A stretch of DNA of 64,000 nucleotides from Norana najaformis (lineage: Eukaryota > Annelida > Clitellata > Crassiclitellata > Hormogastridae), in contig OZ029923.1 of the NCBI GenBank assembly GCA_964023275.1, positions 7,223,729 through 7,287,728 of the forward strand. The letters run 5' to 3'. The notes below the pieces were generated by a model. The model was given only the letters and a program-made list of their open reading frames with translations. It had not been told where the DNA came from and searched no databases. Both the position numbers and the translations under genes were made by a program. Shown one piece after another: positions 48,335 through 60,240 of the stretch (within the stretch, counting starts at the first letter, position 1; every line of letters starts with the position of its first letter).

Positions 48335-48350
48335 CTGAAGCTAATGACAT
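48335..48350 (-). other. Short first-exon candidate of the array-free gene
   Basis: An ATG at 48,350 reads MSLAS and meets donor TCAG|GTAAGA in phase 1, the same donor used after the array in B. Upstream the frame is closed by a stop within about 30 bases, so a full signal peptide is not visible. It resembles the end of the exon candidate at 15,728-15,788 in gene A. It may show how the gene looked before the array was joined to it. Confidence 0.3.
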
Positions 48351-48365
48351 TGCAAACTTAGTAAC

Positions 48366-50548
48366 GCCCAAACCAAATCAAACATTGATTGACATAATCT
48401 GTCAATCAAGACACTTTCTTGTTTGTACATGGTGTTGGTTTAACGCTTTCAAAGCCTACACAAAATTCTCTTGATAGCTGAGAAACAATGTAAGTAAATA
48501 TTCAGCAAACATACTCACAGAAAACTTGACAATCCATTCCTTTTATTATACTTACTCGTAATATGCGTTCAAAGTAGGTTTCAAAAAGAACAAGGATTGC
48601 ACTGGTTGTCCTGATATCTCGCTGCCTTGTCTGTGTAATACAAAAAACTAGAGATTGTGAAATGTATTAAATTTTTCGGTCGATTACTGTTTGAAATCAA
48701 TAAAATCAGTCTTCTTAGTGATTTTTGTAAAAGACTTTGTTACAATGCAGAATTGTATTACTTTGCTGTGATTATGAAATCGATATGTCTATGCTGCAAC
48801 AAACAGTTGTTCTTGTTGTGTTTGCCAATTTTGCATCTGATCATAACTTAGCTAATAAATTCAAAATTCAGATATTTGAAGATATGCTAGGCGGTGTTAT
48901 ATTACTAGGCCTAAAGGTATAATAGTTTTATAGGTCTAATAGATTTAAGCTAAATAAAATTATTCCGAGCATGTCCTCCGTAAAGAAGTGACATTGACAT
49001 GTGTTTACATTTATAGTCTAGTCACTTATACAGTATATATTATCGATAGATAGTTCGTCTGTAAACCAGGGCAATCCGTGACAGTCACCATGCCACTATA
49101 ATCTGCTGTAAGATAACAAATTGGATTCATTGCTCAAAAGCAAACGCCTAACGTATAAGCTCAGAAGCCAAACTTTTCTCGTATTACGTTTTTTGCCTTC
49201 TTTTCAAACTTGAGCAAAGCAATAGTTAAGCAAATGAAATTATTAAGAAAAAGGATTTTTCACATCTGATCATTTTATAACTTTTGTCATTTAGGTACAC
49301 ATTAAAACAACACCAGCAATATCAGTTACATATTTGTAATAAGAATACTAAACTTTTAAGCATAATAGTTCCACTGTATTAGACCCAGTTGTAGAAACCA
49401 TGCCAAATGTCTTAAACTGCACAAAACCAGCACAATTTTGCCCCCAAATTAGGCTCCAAAAATGTATGGTCAAATCTGACTTAGAAAAGATAACTATCAC
49501 TTGGTCCAATCTGTCCACATTTACCTAAAATCGTGAAGATATTAGTATGTAGCTTTTGTAACAGTGAAGCAAATACATTAACAACGAACAAGGAACTTAG
49601 TTACTTGTATAAGCACTTCCGTGCCTAAAGCACAAGTTTTCCTGGATTCAAAATATTTCAAATTAACCTGAGCGGAAATGCCAAAAACTTGGATCAAATT
49701 TGTCAGCGTATCTCCACAAAGCCTTGATCAGAATCTGAATAATTCTTTAAAATGAGTTAGATTTTATCTCCTGCTTTATATGGTGCCAAAACCAGAGAAC
49801 TCAGAGGTTTGAATCCCAGGCTAGAACTGTCTGTACATGGAGACCTTGAATGGCTTGGCGCTCATTCAAACGGGGAGTAGTGATAATTCATTTTTGAAAT
49901 GAGCAGGCTCGAGGCTATACGGTAGCTACAGGAACGTTTACATTTACTCACAAAACTTAGGTCAAGTTAAAGCACGAAATTAATGTTCGTCTCTTTAAAG
50001 CAATCTTGAACAACCCAAATCATGGCTTACAACAGCTACTCCCGCCAGTTAAAACCCTATATTAATACCTACGGTTCCATGCCCATGACCGTATTATTCC
50101 TCTCGGTGATAGTTTAATGCGTAAATCTTTTATTAGTAGGATGTTGTATGCCTGATAAGTTTTTTGTGTTCTTTAATACTTATACACCGATGCGCCATTA
50201 GCTATTAGTTAATAAAAAATATACTTACTTGCGTGCATGGCGACGTAAGCTTTTAAGTCTGGCTTGTACAACGGCTTCACAACGGTGACACCACATATAC
50301 TATATAAACAGACATATGCGAAGCTCTCCCGGGAATGTGTAGTTAGGTCAGAAAGCGCCACCTGGCGGTCAAGGGGTTAGAAAATCTGCGATATATAAAC
50401 AAGATTCTTCCATATAACAAGTAATCTTAGGTAGGAATTTAATACTTAGAAAAAATCAGTAATTTTCTAAGTTGGGACCAACACCAATTAAATGAAATTG
50501 TTTGTGAGTAGTAAGCGTCCAGTATATGCTACCACAATATGAAAGATT
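48366..50548. other. Unique intergenic stretch
   Basis: No gene was recognised. A B-box-like ggtttgaatcc near 49,808 hints at a decayed tRNA-derived SINE, without other support. The short ORFs at 48,657-48,922 look like chance. Confidence 0.4.
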
Positions 50549-51050
50549 CTACCATGCATGAAAAACAATCCTCAACAAAATTTTATACAGTCCGTGATTC
50601 ACGAGTTTCTTAGCTTTGCGGTTGACCTTAAGTTTACGAGTCTGATCAAGCTGCTGCAGTTCACGATTTCGGATGCAAATGATATGGTGAATACGGATGC
50701 AAAGCAACAAGTTCTGCAGGCATTCTCGTTGCTGTTTCTGGTGCTTTTCACAAACTACATCTACAGGTAACTTTCAACATCAACACCAGCCAAGACATTC
50801 TTTCAAGTTCTGCTTCACATTTCGTCCATGTTTCAATGTTCATCTGCACCACCTTCTCTATGTTTGCGGCAAGTTCGTAAAGTTCACACGAAGGTGCCAA
50901 CAGTCCATGCTTGGTCCAGTCAAACATTTTATGTTTTATAAATGCAAGACGTGGTTCACCCGAAGTACACACTTCACCACGAGATCGTGCAACTGAAGTT
51001 TCATAGGCAATGGAACAGCGATGGCAGTCAAGTTGCTTATAACATTTCAT
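50549..51050 (-). mobile_element. P-element/THAP9-like transposase C-terminal remnant
   Basis: The minus-strand frame from 51,050 reads YKQLDCHRCSIA, then PRLAFIKHKMFDW, then KHGLLAPSCELYELAANIEK. This recalls the C-terminal part of P-element-type transposases, where a CxxC is followed by a GGL-x-x-PS motif and a Glu-Lys helix. After a short shift of frame near 50,780 the text continues DVVCEKHQKQQRECLQ, then RELQQLDQTRKLK, a basic coiled-coil-like tail ending at HAW and a stop. The THAP exon at 51,886-52,011 on the same strand could be its N-terminus, because P-type transposases begin with a THAP domain. The catalytic middle part is missing, so it is dead or internally deleted. I saw no terminal inverted repeats. 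Confidence 0.45.
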
Positions 51051-51885
51051 TAATGCAATAATTTATTATTTAGCCAACAAACTTTCAAGGCATGACAGTC
51101 TAGCTGTTTGTTCACTTGACTGTCAGAGGTTGGAAGATAAGTCCCTGCCAAACAGAAAGAAAAGTCAACATTCCTGTCTCATCAGCAAAATCTAACAAAT
51201 TCACTTAGGTAGTGAAAATACTGGGATTAATCACGCAGTTGATAGGCCTACACTCAGTGGACCTTGGTATGTTCTCATTAATTTCATGTAGTCACATCAG
51301 AATTGTCATCTCTGTGTATATCTTAATGCTCAATTTGCAAAGAATTGGTTGTACATTTGCATCTATACTATCTGGAGCCTATTGTTAAAAGTGATGCTAA
51401 ATGCAGTCGTCTTCAGTCACAGGACTCGGCACCATATGAATCTTCATCAAACTAAGATCACTTTACTCTTTACAGATATGTGGGGAAAACACCCCAACGT
51501 GTCTACTAGTGCTGAGCTAACCCTGTAAATGACCCTGGGGAACCGGTGATTTAAGAAATTGGGACAAGATTAGACGAAATTAGGAAAAGGAGACGATGGA
51601 ACCTCCATAAAGTTGGTTTGCCATTCCAATGTCTACACAAAATCTTATGCTTCCTATCCCTACACAAAACCTCAAGTTGGTTAAGCTACCTGATATGTAA
51701 TATGCTAAACTCTGAGAAAACAGCATTTCACCATATTTGGGCCATTTGGGCCACATTACGCAACAGATGATGCCTATCAAATCAATTTGACGGAGGGATG
51801 GGACGTGTCGGGGTGGCTACGCTAACCGCCTAGCTATCGCTCAGTGACAAGTAAAATGAAGCCATTCGATCAGTGATTCTCTCAC

Positions 51886-52011
51886 TTTGAGTGAAAAATA
51901 CCTCTGTGCATCCTTTGGAAATCCGAGAAAGCTCAACTTCTTCTTTCCTTTCACGTTACAGTATGTATTATTACAGTAAACAATGGCGCAACCCTCGTGA
52001 TTTGACGCCAT
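51886..52011 (-). CDS. THAP zinc-finger domain, first exon
   Basis: From the ATG at 52,011 the frame reads MASNHEGCAIVYCNN, then KKKLSFLGFPKDAQR, and meets a donor-like CAAA|GTGAGA. CxxxxC near the start followed by the (S/L)F-x-x-FPKD phrase is the N-terminal half of a C2CH THAP DNA-binding domain. The second half (Trp, then C-x2-H) must lie in a later exon, which I did not find. An alternative donor AGAG|GTATTT lies 16 bases upstream. It could be a host THAP gene or the N-terminus of the P-like element whose C-terminus lies at 50,549-51,050. Confidence 0.65.
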
Positions 52012-52186
52012 CCCTATCGTAGTCTTTCTAACCCCGTCACCGCAAGGTGCGGCCCTGTGCCCATTGATTACACGATTTTGCACGGCAAGTGGGCGGAGCT
52101 TCGTATCTGTCTACATATAAGAATCTGTGATATAAGAATCTGTGGTGACACCTCTTACAGCTCCGTGTTTACTCTAGACCACAACT
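52012..52186. promoter_or_regulatory. Putative bidirectional promoter between THAP and zinc-finger genes
   Basis: Only 175 bases separate the minus-strand THAP start codon from the plus-strand start codon at 52,187. The stretch is richer in GC and CpG than its surroundings (for example cgcaaggtgcggccc and gtgggcggagcttcg). It includes gggcgg, a GC-box-like site, and no clear TATA box. Both start codons are followed by the same bases, giving MAS. Inference from layout. Confidence 0.45.
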
Positions 52187-52203
52187 ATGGCGTCACTAGC
52201 CAG
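52187..52203 (+). CDS. C2H2 zinc-finger gene: short first coding exon (candidate)
   Basis: ATG at 52,187 reads MASLA plus two bases, then a strong donor CCAG|GTGAGA. The partial codon AG plus the T that opens the exon at 53,498 makes Ser, continuing in frame into QVRIHTGEKPYKCQLC. The phase match to the finger exon across a 1.29-kb intron supports the join. Further internal exons cannot be excluded. Confidence 0.45.
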
Positions 52204-53497
52204 GTGAGACGTTACAACAACAAGCGGTATTCATTCAAATCTACAGCTACCAATCTTATAAAATTTATCGTTCGACAATCAGTTTTAACATTGGTCTGTC
52301 GACTGGATTTGTCTTTCATTATAATGTCGTATTAATTGTCCGTAGAAAGTTTCACAGAACGTGGGTTGGTCCCAGGACTAGCTTTTTCACTATCCGTCAT
52401 CAATACTGAAAAGTGTGCTCCCAAAATTTCTTCCCTGTTTCAAATATTTCAACACATTCTGTATCCATAAGATCTCTCAATTAATTGTTTTGCGCCTGCA
52501 ATATGTTTTGAAATTTTTATGTAGCATGAGTTTTTCTGAAACGTCCGTATCAGACTGCAACTCCATTCGGGTCTTGCTGAACGTTTAAACGTTCTTCATT
52601 TTAAATTCTTCATTTGAACGCGTTTTGACGCTTCTTTATAGACACCAAATCACCATTATTAATCCAGTCGCAATTATCCTTTAAGTTTGAAAATATAGTC
52701 GGTCTTTTTGCCAATTAATTGTGCTTATCATGGTGCCAGGCCATTATGTTATTGGTGTTGTTTAATTTAATCAACTGATTAATAATATTTAAACAACCAC
52801 ACAAGCAGTGGCGGCTCAGGAATGCTTGCGTGGGGGGCGAGAGAATTTTCTGGCAGTCAACCATGCACGGGCATGGCCTGAGGGTGCCGACATATGGCCA
52901 AGAGAGGCGCGGTGGAGGAGGGGCGAACTGCCATCCCATGTCTATAGCTAAATCCACCAAACCATTGTTTTGAAAAGGAATTTCACTACGTTTTTTACAA
53001 ATTTCCATAATCCTACAGGAATAGGTTCAGTGCAAAGGTGCACTGTCACACAGATTTGATCTATTTGGTCTGGAGTACCGCAACGACTGAAAGCTAAAAA
53101 TTATTTCCGGGCCTTTATACAAACTCCTCTGAAGTGGAATCCTGAGATCAAAGGATCCTTCAGCTGAGGTGTGAACACAACCACAAATATCCAAGAAAAG
53201 GACACTATTTTGAACCTATCAACCTGCATTGGTACCGATACTCTTAACCCACCGTTAAGGATGGAGGACTGAGTGGATGTCAGATGGCATGTATTATATT
53301 TTGCTTGGGTTTAAATAATAGTTTCTTTTAAGACATAACGTGTGACTGTTGAAAGGTAACATGCAAATACACACAAATTAACGTCTCTACTGAATGCTTT
53401 TGAATGGTTTTTTAGCATAATGTAAACAAGTGTGCCATTTTTGCCATTGTAAAGATCTTCCAGATTCGTGAGATATGTTTCATTTGATTGTTTGCAG
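52204..53497 (+). other. Intron of the zinc-finger gene
   Basis: GT..AG intron in the proposed model, ending in tttgattgtttgcag. No exon or transposon was recognised inside. Confidence 0.4.
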
Positions 53498-55055
53498 TCA
53501 GGTTAGAATACATACTGGAGAAAAACCATACAAATGCCAGTTATGCTCGAAAGCATTCTCAAGCATTTCCGTTTTCAAGACTCACATTAGAATCCATCCT
53601 AGGCAGAAATCATACCAATGCCTCTTATGCCAAAAAGCATTCGCACACCTTTCTTCTTTAAGGAATCACGTCAGAACCCATGCTGAAGAAAAGCCTTACC
53701 AATGCCAAGTATGTGAAAAAAGGTTTTGCATAACTTCCAGTCTTAAAAAGCATCTAAGAATCCATGCTGAAGAAAAGCCTTACCAATGCCAAGTATGTGA
53801 AAAAAGGTTTTGCATAACTTCCAGTCTTCAAAAACATCTAAGAATCCATACTGGAGAAAAACCTTACAAATGCCAGTTTTGCCAGAAATCGTTTGCACAA
53901 GATTCTCACCTTCGGGTTCATAAGAGAATTCATACTGGAGAGAAACCCTTTGAATGCCAAGAATGTCGAAAAAGATTTGCTGATTCTTCCAATTTAAAGC
54001 ATCATGCTAGAAGCCATAATAAAGACAAACCCTATCTGTGCATGTTATGTGAGAAATCATTTTCGCTTTCTGGTGGTTTGATATCTCACATGAGACTACA
54101 TCATGGACAGAAACCATTCCAATGCCAGTTATGCCAGAAAGTGTTCTCACACCTTTCGACGTTAAAGAATCATATCAGAACCCATACTGGAGAGAAGCCT
54201 TACCAATGCCAGGTGTGTCAAAAAACGTTTCGCATAACTTCCAGTCTTCAAAAGCATCTTAAAATCCATACTGGAAAAAAACCTTACAAATGCCAGTTTT
54301 GTCCGAAATCGTTTACACAACATTCTGATCTGTGGGTTCACAAGAGAATTCATACTGGAGAGAAACCATTTGAATGCCAAGAATGTCGAAAAAGATTTTC
54401 TCAGTCTTCCAGTCTAAAGCGACATATTAGAATCCATACTGGAGAAAAACCGTACGAATGCCAGTTTTGCCAAAAGTCATTTACAACGAATTCTGCTCTG
54501 GGGGTTCACAAGAGAACCCATACGGGAGAGAAACCATTTCAGTGCCAACAATGTCAAAAAAGATATTCTAATTCTTCCAGTCTAAAATGTCACATTAGAA
54601 GCCATACTGGAGATAAACCCTATCTGTGCCTTTTATGCCAGAAATCCTTTTCGCGCTCTGGTGATTTGACATCACACATGAGACTCCATACTGGACAGAA
54701 ACCCTACAAATGCCGGTTTTGCTCAAAAACGTTCGCGCACCTTTCGACTTCAAAGAATCACTTAAGAACCCACACTGGAGAGAAGTCTTACCAATGCCAG
54801 TTATGTGAAAAAAGATTTTCCCAGTCTTCCAGTCTACAGAGACATCAAAGAATTCACACGGGAGATAATCCTTATCTATGCCAGTTTTGTCAGAAATCAT
54901 TTTTAGAACCTAATGCTTTGAAGATGCATACGACACTCCATGCTATTGAGAAACCATACCAGTGCCAGCTGTGCTCGAAAGCATTCGCACACCTTTATAA
55001 GTTAACAAAACACATTAGAATCCATACTGGAGAGAAGCTTCCACAGAGCAATTAA
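53498..55055 (+). CDS. Poly-C2H2 zinc-finger protein, 18 fingers
   Basis: The exon follows acceptor tgtttgcag and runs open for 518 codons to a stop. It encodes 18 consecutive C2H2 fingers of the C-x2-C-x12-H-x3-H type, joined by TGEKP-like linkers. This is the form of a sequence-specific nuclear DNA-binding protein. No KRAB, SCAN, ZAD or BTB domain is visible. The fingers form a higher-order repeat of about six or seven. Fingers 2, 8 and 15 share AHLS/SHLS and NH(V/I/L)RTH, fingers 7 and 14 share KSFS and SG, and fingers 3, 4 and 9 share ITSSL. Fingers 3 and 4 are almost identical, a very recent duplication. Finger 7 has an extra His (RLHHGQKP). All metal ligands look intact, so the gene is probably functional. 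Its target is unknown. Confidence 0.9.
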
Positions 55056-57339
55056 CTCGTAATTAAACCCTTCAAAAGGCGGCAACCGGCTTCCGAAGAT
55101 GAGGAATTCAGGCAATGAGTAGCAAAGACAGCAGCCAATAAAGGCCATCATGTTATCATTTCATGCGGAATCAGAGATAGAATCCTGACTCGTATTTCTT
55201 CAGGTCAGATACGCTTAAACAGATATCTTCGACGGCATTGAGATTGTATTCGATCCGGGCGTAACTGGGGCAAAGGTCCTTGTTTAAAAAATGAGGAGCC
55301 TGTGATTTCTTGGGATACAGTGGGCGCGGACATATTTAGGGACAGCGGGCAAGTGAATCTGATTACTGTCGATTGATTAGGCCTATCTGTCCGAATACTT
55401 CGACCACCGACCTGCAAAGCCAGTCGGCGATTCCCCATATGCCTTCCGGCATTCGCTATTCGCTGTGGCATACAGATAGCAGCCGAGTTAATGAGTTCGC
55501 AGACTGGTGGAAATTTCAAGGCACCACCTCCCCTCAGGGATATTTCCGAAGCAAGGACAAAGTTGGTGGCCATGAGGACCGCTAATCCAAACGTTTGATG
55601 TACCCCGATCATCATACGGTCATAAAGACTTGGCGGCATGATCAGCCTGTGAAGCTTATGTCGAAAGACTGTTTTCACTGTGTGGAGACTTCTTCAGGAA
55701 AACGGAATCGTGCCTTAAATACACTTGAAATGAGAATATTCTTAAAATTAAATTGAAGCTATTTTCAAAGTGATTAAAATTGTTAAGAAAATCAAGCATC
55801 TATAAAAAACTCTGACTGTAATAACTAACACTGAAATGCTTTAGTTTTTAATAGCTAAAACTAAATCTAAAACTAAATCTCGAGAAATAACGATAACTAA
55901 TTATAACTAATATTCACGATGTCAAAGTAAACAATAACTATAACTTATTTAACTAAAACTAAAATGGATAACTAAAACTTCACTATACAGGCGGTTACAC
56001 GTCGCATTACTTGACTTCACGGCCGGTCAGCTTCGTTGCAACAGCATCGAGTGACCAGCTAATTCGCCACTGCCGTGTTCGGCTGGTGCCAGTCCCAAGC
56101 CAAGATAAAGTGGAAGAAGCCAAATTCCACCACGAATTCAACTATAGTAACAGTTGACATATTAACCATCTTGTAATCTTTTAGGGTTTTCCCTTCATTA
56201 TATTTCAAGATGTCGCCTATAAGAAATAGGGAAAATTTTTAAAGCATTGTATCCTATTTTTAAAAAAATAGAAGAAATCATTAACAAGTAAATGATGCTA
56301 AAACACTGATATATTAGTGTTTAGGTGAAAACCGTATGTTTCTATCACAGGTAGTAAAAAAGTTACAGTTTTTAAAGGTGTTGGTCTCGTCGCGGCTACT
56401 TTTGAGAAATCGCGAGTCATCGTTTAACATATCTATGACCCGACGTAAGTCGCTGTGCCTAGGTGTCGTGAATGTTTGTGATAATAGTAAATTGGAGCGT
56501 ATTCATACGCCTCCGAGTCTGTCATCAATGAAATCTTGATATAAAACTGGCTAAGCAAGATATTTATTCGACTTTTTTCCTCTAGGTAGATATGATCCCT
56601 CAGGATTTTAAGGCCTACATGACTTGTTCATCTTCACAGTAATCAATATATGACTTCAACTTAGGGCACCTAGGGACATGTTTAATTAAGTTTTTGTTGC
56701 AGGGCAGCATAATAAAATTGAAATAAAAATACTTAGGTTGCAGAATCTGCATAAAGACTTATAGTTTGATAGCTAAGACAACAAGAAATATAAATATGCG
56801 TGGAACTCTTTTGAACCAGTTTATTCCTACTTGACCTCTAATCGCGTTTCTGGAACATTTACTTTACCAACTTTGTGAGGGTTTACTTGCGGCGTAAGCT
56901 CAAATATCTTCATGTATTTTGGTTGCCCATGTCCGAATCTACGTTTTTAGTTAGTCCTCGTTCTTCTGCGGGTGTTGTTCAGTATAAGACAATTTTCAGA
57001 CATAATATCGCCAGCATCATAGGTTACGATGACCCATCGGTGTGTTGAGGGATATCCGTATACCGAGGGCAGGCGGTGATTCTAACTATGACCTCCTAAC
57101 GCTTCAACTGGCTCTCGACTTTCCTCATCTTCAACACAAAACGGTTTTAGCTGTCAACCTTGGACTGGATCTGTTGGCTGAATTCTGCATTCATGCGAGT
57201 CCCGCCTGTGGTGACTTCTAGTTACCTTAGGGTCAGTTGCTTACAGAGGAACTCATTAATGCCATCAAAGCACGATTCGAGATCGCATACAGCAGTGATC
57301 ATAACTGTCTATATTAAACATGTCGTACAGTATATGACT
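55056..57339. other. Intergenic stretch after the zinc-finger gene
   Basis: No host gene was recognised. Around 55,205-55,678 both strands are open for 70 to 157 codons. Neither translation is familiar, and the GC-rich patch may be a decayed transposon. A phrase at 56,086-56,120 (gtgccagtcccaagcc, then gataaagtggaagaag) resembles the possible LINE 5' fragment at 3,405-3,460. Confidence 0.4.
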
Positions 57340-58684
57340 GGGTCAGTAATATGAAGTTGGAAACACTTTAAGAATATCTACCACTTGACTGGACGGCTTC
57401 CTATTTAATCTGTTCAATTATTTAATCTGTTCAATTATCGGTGAACTATGCCAGCTACTGCTGACCTACCCCACGCATTGCTGCCCTTGATGACCACTCA
57501 AAAACTAAAATATTTGAATGTACGCACAGAGTATTGTTTATGAAACAGCAACTATAGTCGTGTGTTTTTGAATCGGTCCTAAAGATTTAAAACTTAAGTT
57601 GAATCAGACACAAGCTGAAGAGGTTTAGGATAACTTTGACCTGTAGCTCTTTTAATGTAATTTTGATAATTTTACCGTCTCCATATTGAAAAAAAGTAAA
57701 ACATATTATTGTCAACTACAAATTTGATAACAGGAGCTATTCTGGCTTTCTAATTGAACAAAAGTTCAATGAAACCAAAACATTAACATTTCCTAGTGAA
57801 GATAGTAGGCCTATGCATTTTTGCTATTACTCTTCCCTTTTATAGCTAATGAAAAACATTCAAAGAGAATCTTTTATAATTATTACTGTTGTGCTGCTCA
57901 TAAAAATAACGCAAACCTAATTCTAATTGTGACTTATGTTTTATGCATTAGGGCCCTACACGAACTTTAATCTCTTCTGGGGTATAGATCTACTGAAACT
58001 AAGGAAAAGCCTCCTTTATAGTCTAAAGATAACTCAAATTGCATTAGACCTCGCATGGCATTAGTTAATATTGGCAGGCTCTACGTAGCACAATTTCTGC
58101 AGATCACGTGAATAAAACTGTTACAATGTCATCATATAATAGCCAGATATAAAGTCGATACAATTTAGTAAAATTAGTAAACTTAAAAATTGGTATATAT
58201 ACTCTGCTATTTCATAGGTTTCTTCTTTGGGTCGTAGCAGAACCTGAATATTAGTCTAAATTTCCTAAATTGTAAACGTCATCTTGACATCAACCGTTTG
58301 CTTTCAGTCGTTGAAAAGACTTCAGAAGTATGCATCAGTTCGGCTCGGCTCCTAAAATGCATATAACCATTTCGAAGATTACAGTTCTACTTGTAATAAT
58401 CTCTTAAGATCATAATTATCCATGAATGAAAGATCAAGCTCACAAGTAGCTAAATCTGTTTTCCAAGCAGGTTTTAAGCCCAAAAAATACAACATATACC
58501 CAGCATGAAGACCAAATTTGCCAAGATACGTGGTTTTTTGTCATCATTCCATACTTGTTGGGAACCTGTTGAATGGGTTTTGCGTGCGTGCGCGAGCTTG
58601 CTACTGGTGACTTCTAGTCATCTGAGCAATGTTTACTAATGGATGAATGTTCCCCTTCTTAATGACATTTAACATCGTTAACGC

Positions 58685-58755
58685 AGAGAGCGCCTCTGAT
58701 GAGTTTATCTTGAAGAGACGCTATATAAATTTAAAATTACAAATTAAAATTCAAA
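58685..58755 (+). repeat. Dispersed hairpin-tailed repeat
   Basis: The phrase gcgcctctgatgagttt, then cttgaagagacgctatata, ends in an AT-rich aaattacaaatt tail. The inverted form lies at 61,467-61,545, and a weaker copy lies near 28,672. The two arms (gcgcctc and gagacgc) can pair. It is likely the 3' end of a SINE or LINE family. Confidence 0.5.
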
Positions 58756-59689
58756 ACGAAAACTATCAAGCTCTTATGTCAATGAAACAAAAGACAAGCT
58801 AATTTTCAAATGAATAACCTTAAAGTTGCTATTTTAAAAAAAATTGATAGTTTTACATTTAATAGCTCAGTGTACGATGAGGTGAACACATACAACAGGG
58901 CATCATATATTTATTTAGAAATAAGCATTGATTATAGATTAGCATGTTTACTGAAAATATAGATTTGTATGTTTACCGTGAGAGTACTCGGTGATGGCAG
59001 CTGCACCTTTGGTCTTCTTATGAAATACTAAAGAACAAAAACCTACAGTTTAACTCAAATCGCGAACTTCATAACGAAGTTCATTGTTCCAGAACTCTGA
59101 TGAATATTATTAAAGGTAGCGTATAGTACAACGTAAGCAAGCAATCGATTATCATATGACGCTTAGGATACAACGTAATGCATTTTCTTTAGTAAGGCCT
59201 GCATGAGTATATTGAATTGCTGTGACTATGTGACTTAAGGATTATGGGGGGTATAAATATATGTCTATGGACACACGTAGGCTACACATACGCACACGCT
59301 CATATATTTGCCTATATATGCATGTGTATATACGCAACTACTCAAGTTCTCTAACCGATTCATATACAGCACTACACCTGGACTCCGGAACAAATGTGAA
59401 TTCCACAAATTCTTAATTCCTCGACCCCTCCCTTATTTCACCCACCATAATCCGCCTCAAGCTCTCTATCATTTTCCAGCCTTTCCATTCAAAACTAATG
59501 CCCCGCCTTTTCAAGAAATCTTACCCTGATCCATCCAATTCACCACCTCCCCAATACTCTCAACAAAAAAGAACAACCCACTGCAACAGCTCCTTTGTCT
59601 TCTTCTTCTCTCTGTCTGGTCTTCTGGCAACCAGATTTTGTTCTTCACTTGGTATCTCTGGACAACCCTTCTGATTCTCTCTGGCTCCC

Positions 59690-59760
59690 TGCCTCTCTGT
59701 CTCTGTCTCTCTATCTATCTATCTCTCTTTCTCTCTAATCTTCTTGCAACCTGATTTTTT
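59690..59760. repeat. (TC)n-rich low-complexity tract
   Basis: Runs of tctctgtctctctatctatct. The neighbouring phrase cttctggcaaccagatttt is duplicated just after the tract as cttcttgcaacctgatttt. Confidence 0.75.
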
Positions 59761-60159
59761 TCTTCACATGCTCCTCTGACTTGAAGCAACACTCGTGAAT
59801 TAGCTGGTGCCCTGCGCTTAGCTTTAATGTGACGCTTTATAAATTTTCTAATTTATCATTACGATTACGATGCATGTGTCCAGACACATAAATACGTGTT
59901 ATAACTATGAAATTATGACGTTAAGCGTAAGTCAATTCGCAATTTTGGAGACCAGAAATGTATCCAGCTGTCGGAGGGTTGTGTTCGTGTTTGTGCCTCA
60001 GCCGAAAGAACTTTCGACACCTCTTCTGAGAAGTTTGTATAGAGAACAAGTGTCCCATTTTTGCCGTTCTGCTTTAGCTTAATGAGCATAATATTATATG
60101 CTATTAATATTATTAATATTACTTTTATTATGATAGCATGATATCGCTTGTTACATTGA

Positions 60160-60240
60160 CTAATGTCCTGCAGGGTGAGGCGCATTCGTTATGCGCTTGA
60201 TTGCGAGTTCGACCCCGCTGAGCATACTCTGAGAAATGAC
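60160..60240 (+). mobile_element. Possible tRNA-derived SINE head
   Basis: A B-box-like gagttcgacccc lies about 38 bases after an A-box-like gggtgaggcgc. A phrase like the shared SINE/LINE tail (ttgattgatgccttgtgcg) appears only at 60,718, so the element is either long or broken. Confidence 0.3.

Larger units (their letters stand above)
46271..48360. repeat. Copy C: duplicate of 33,451-35,535
   Basis: Direct duplicate at an offset of 12,820 bases, about 99.5% identical. At its right end it leaves the shared sequence at cttagtaa and runs into unique sequence (cgcccaaacc). The corresponding place in B enters the repeat array. Confidence 0.95.

Noticed and set aside
55205-55678. 157-codon minus-strand ORF after the zinc-finger gene
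   Set aside because: There are no recognisable motifs or splice context, and the opposite strand is also open. It is left unassigned.
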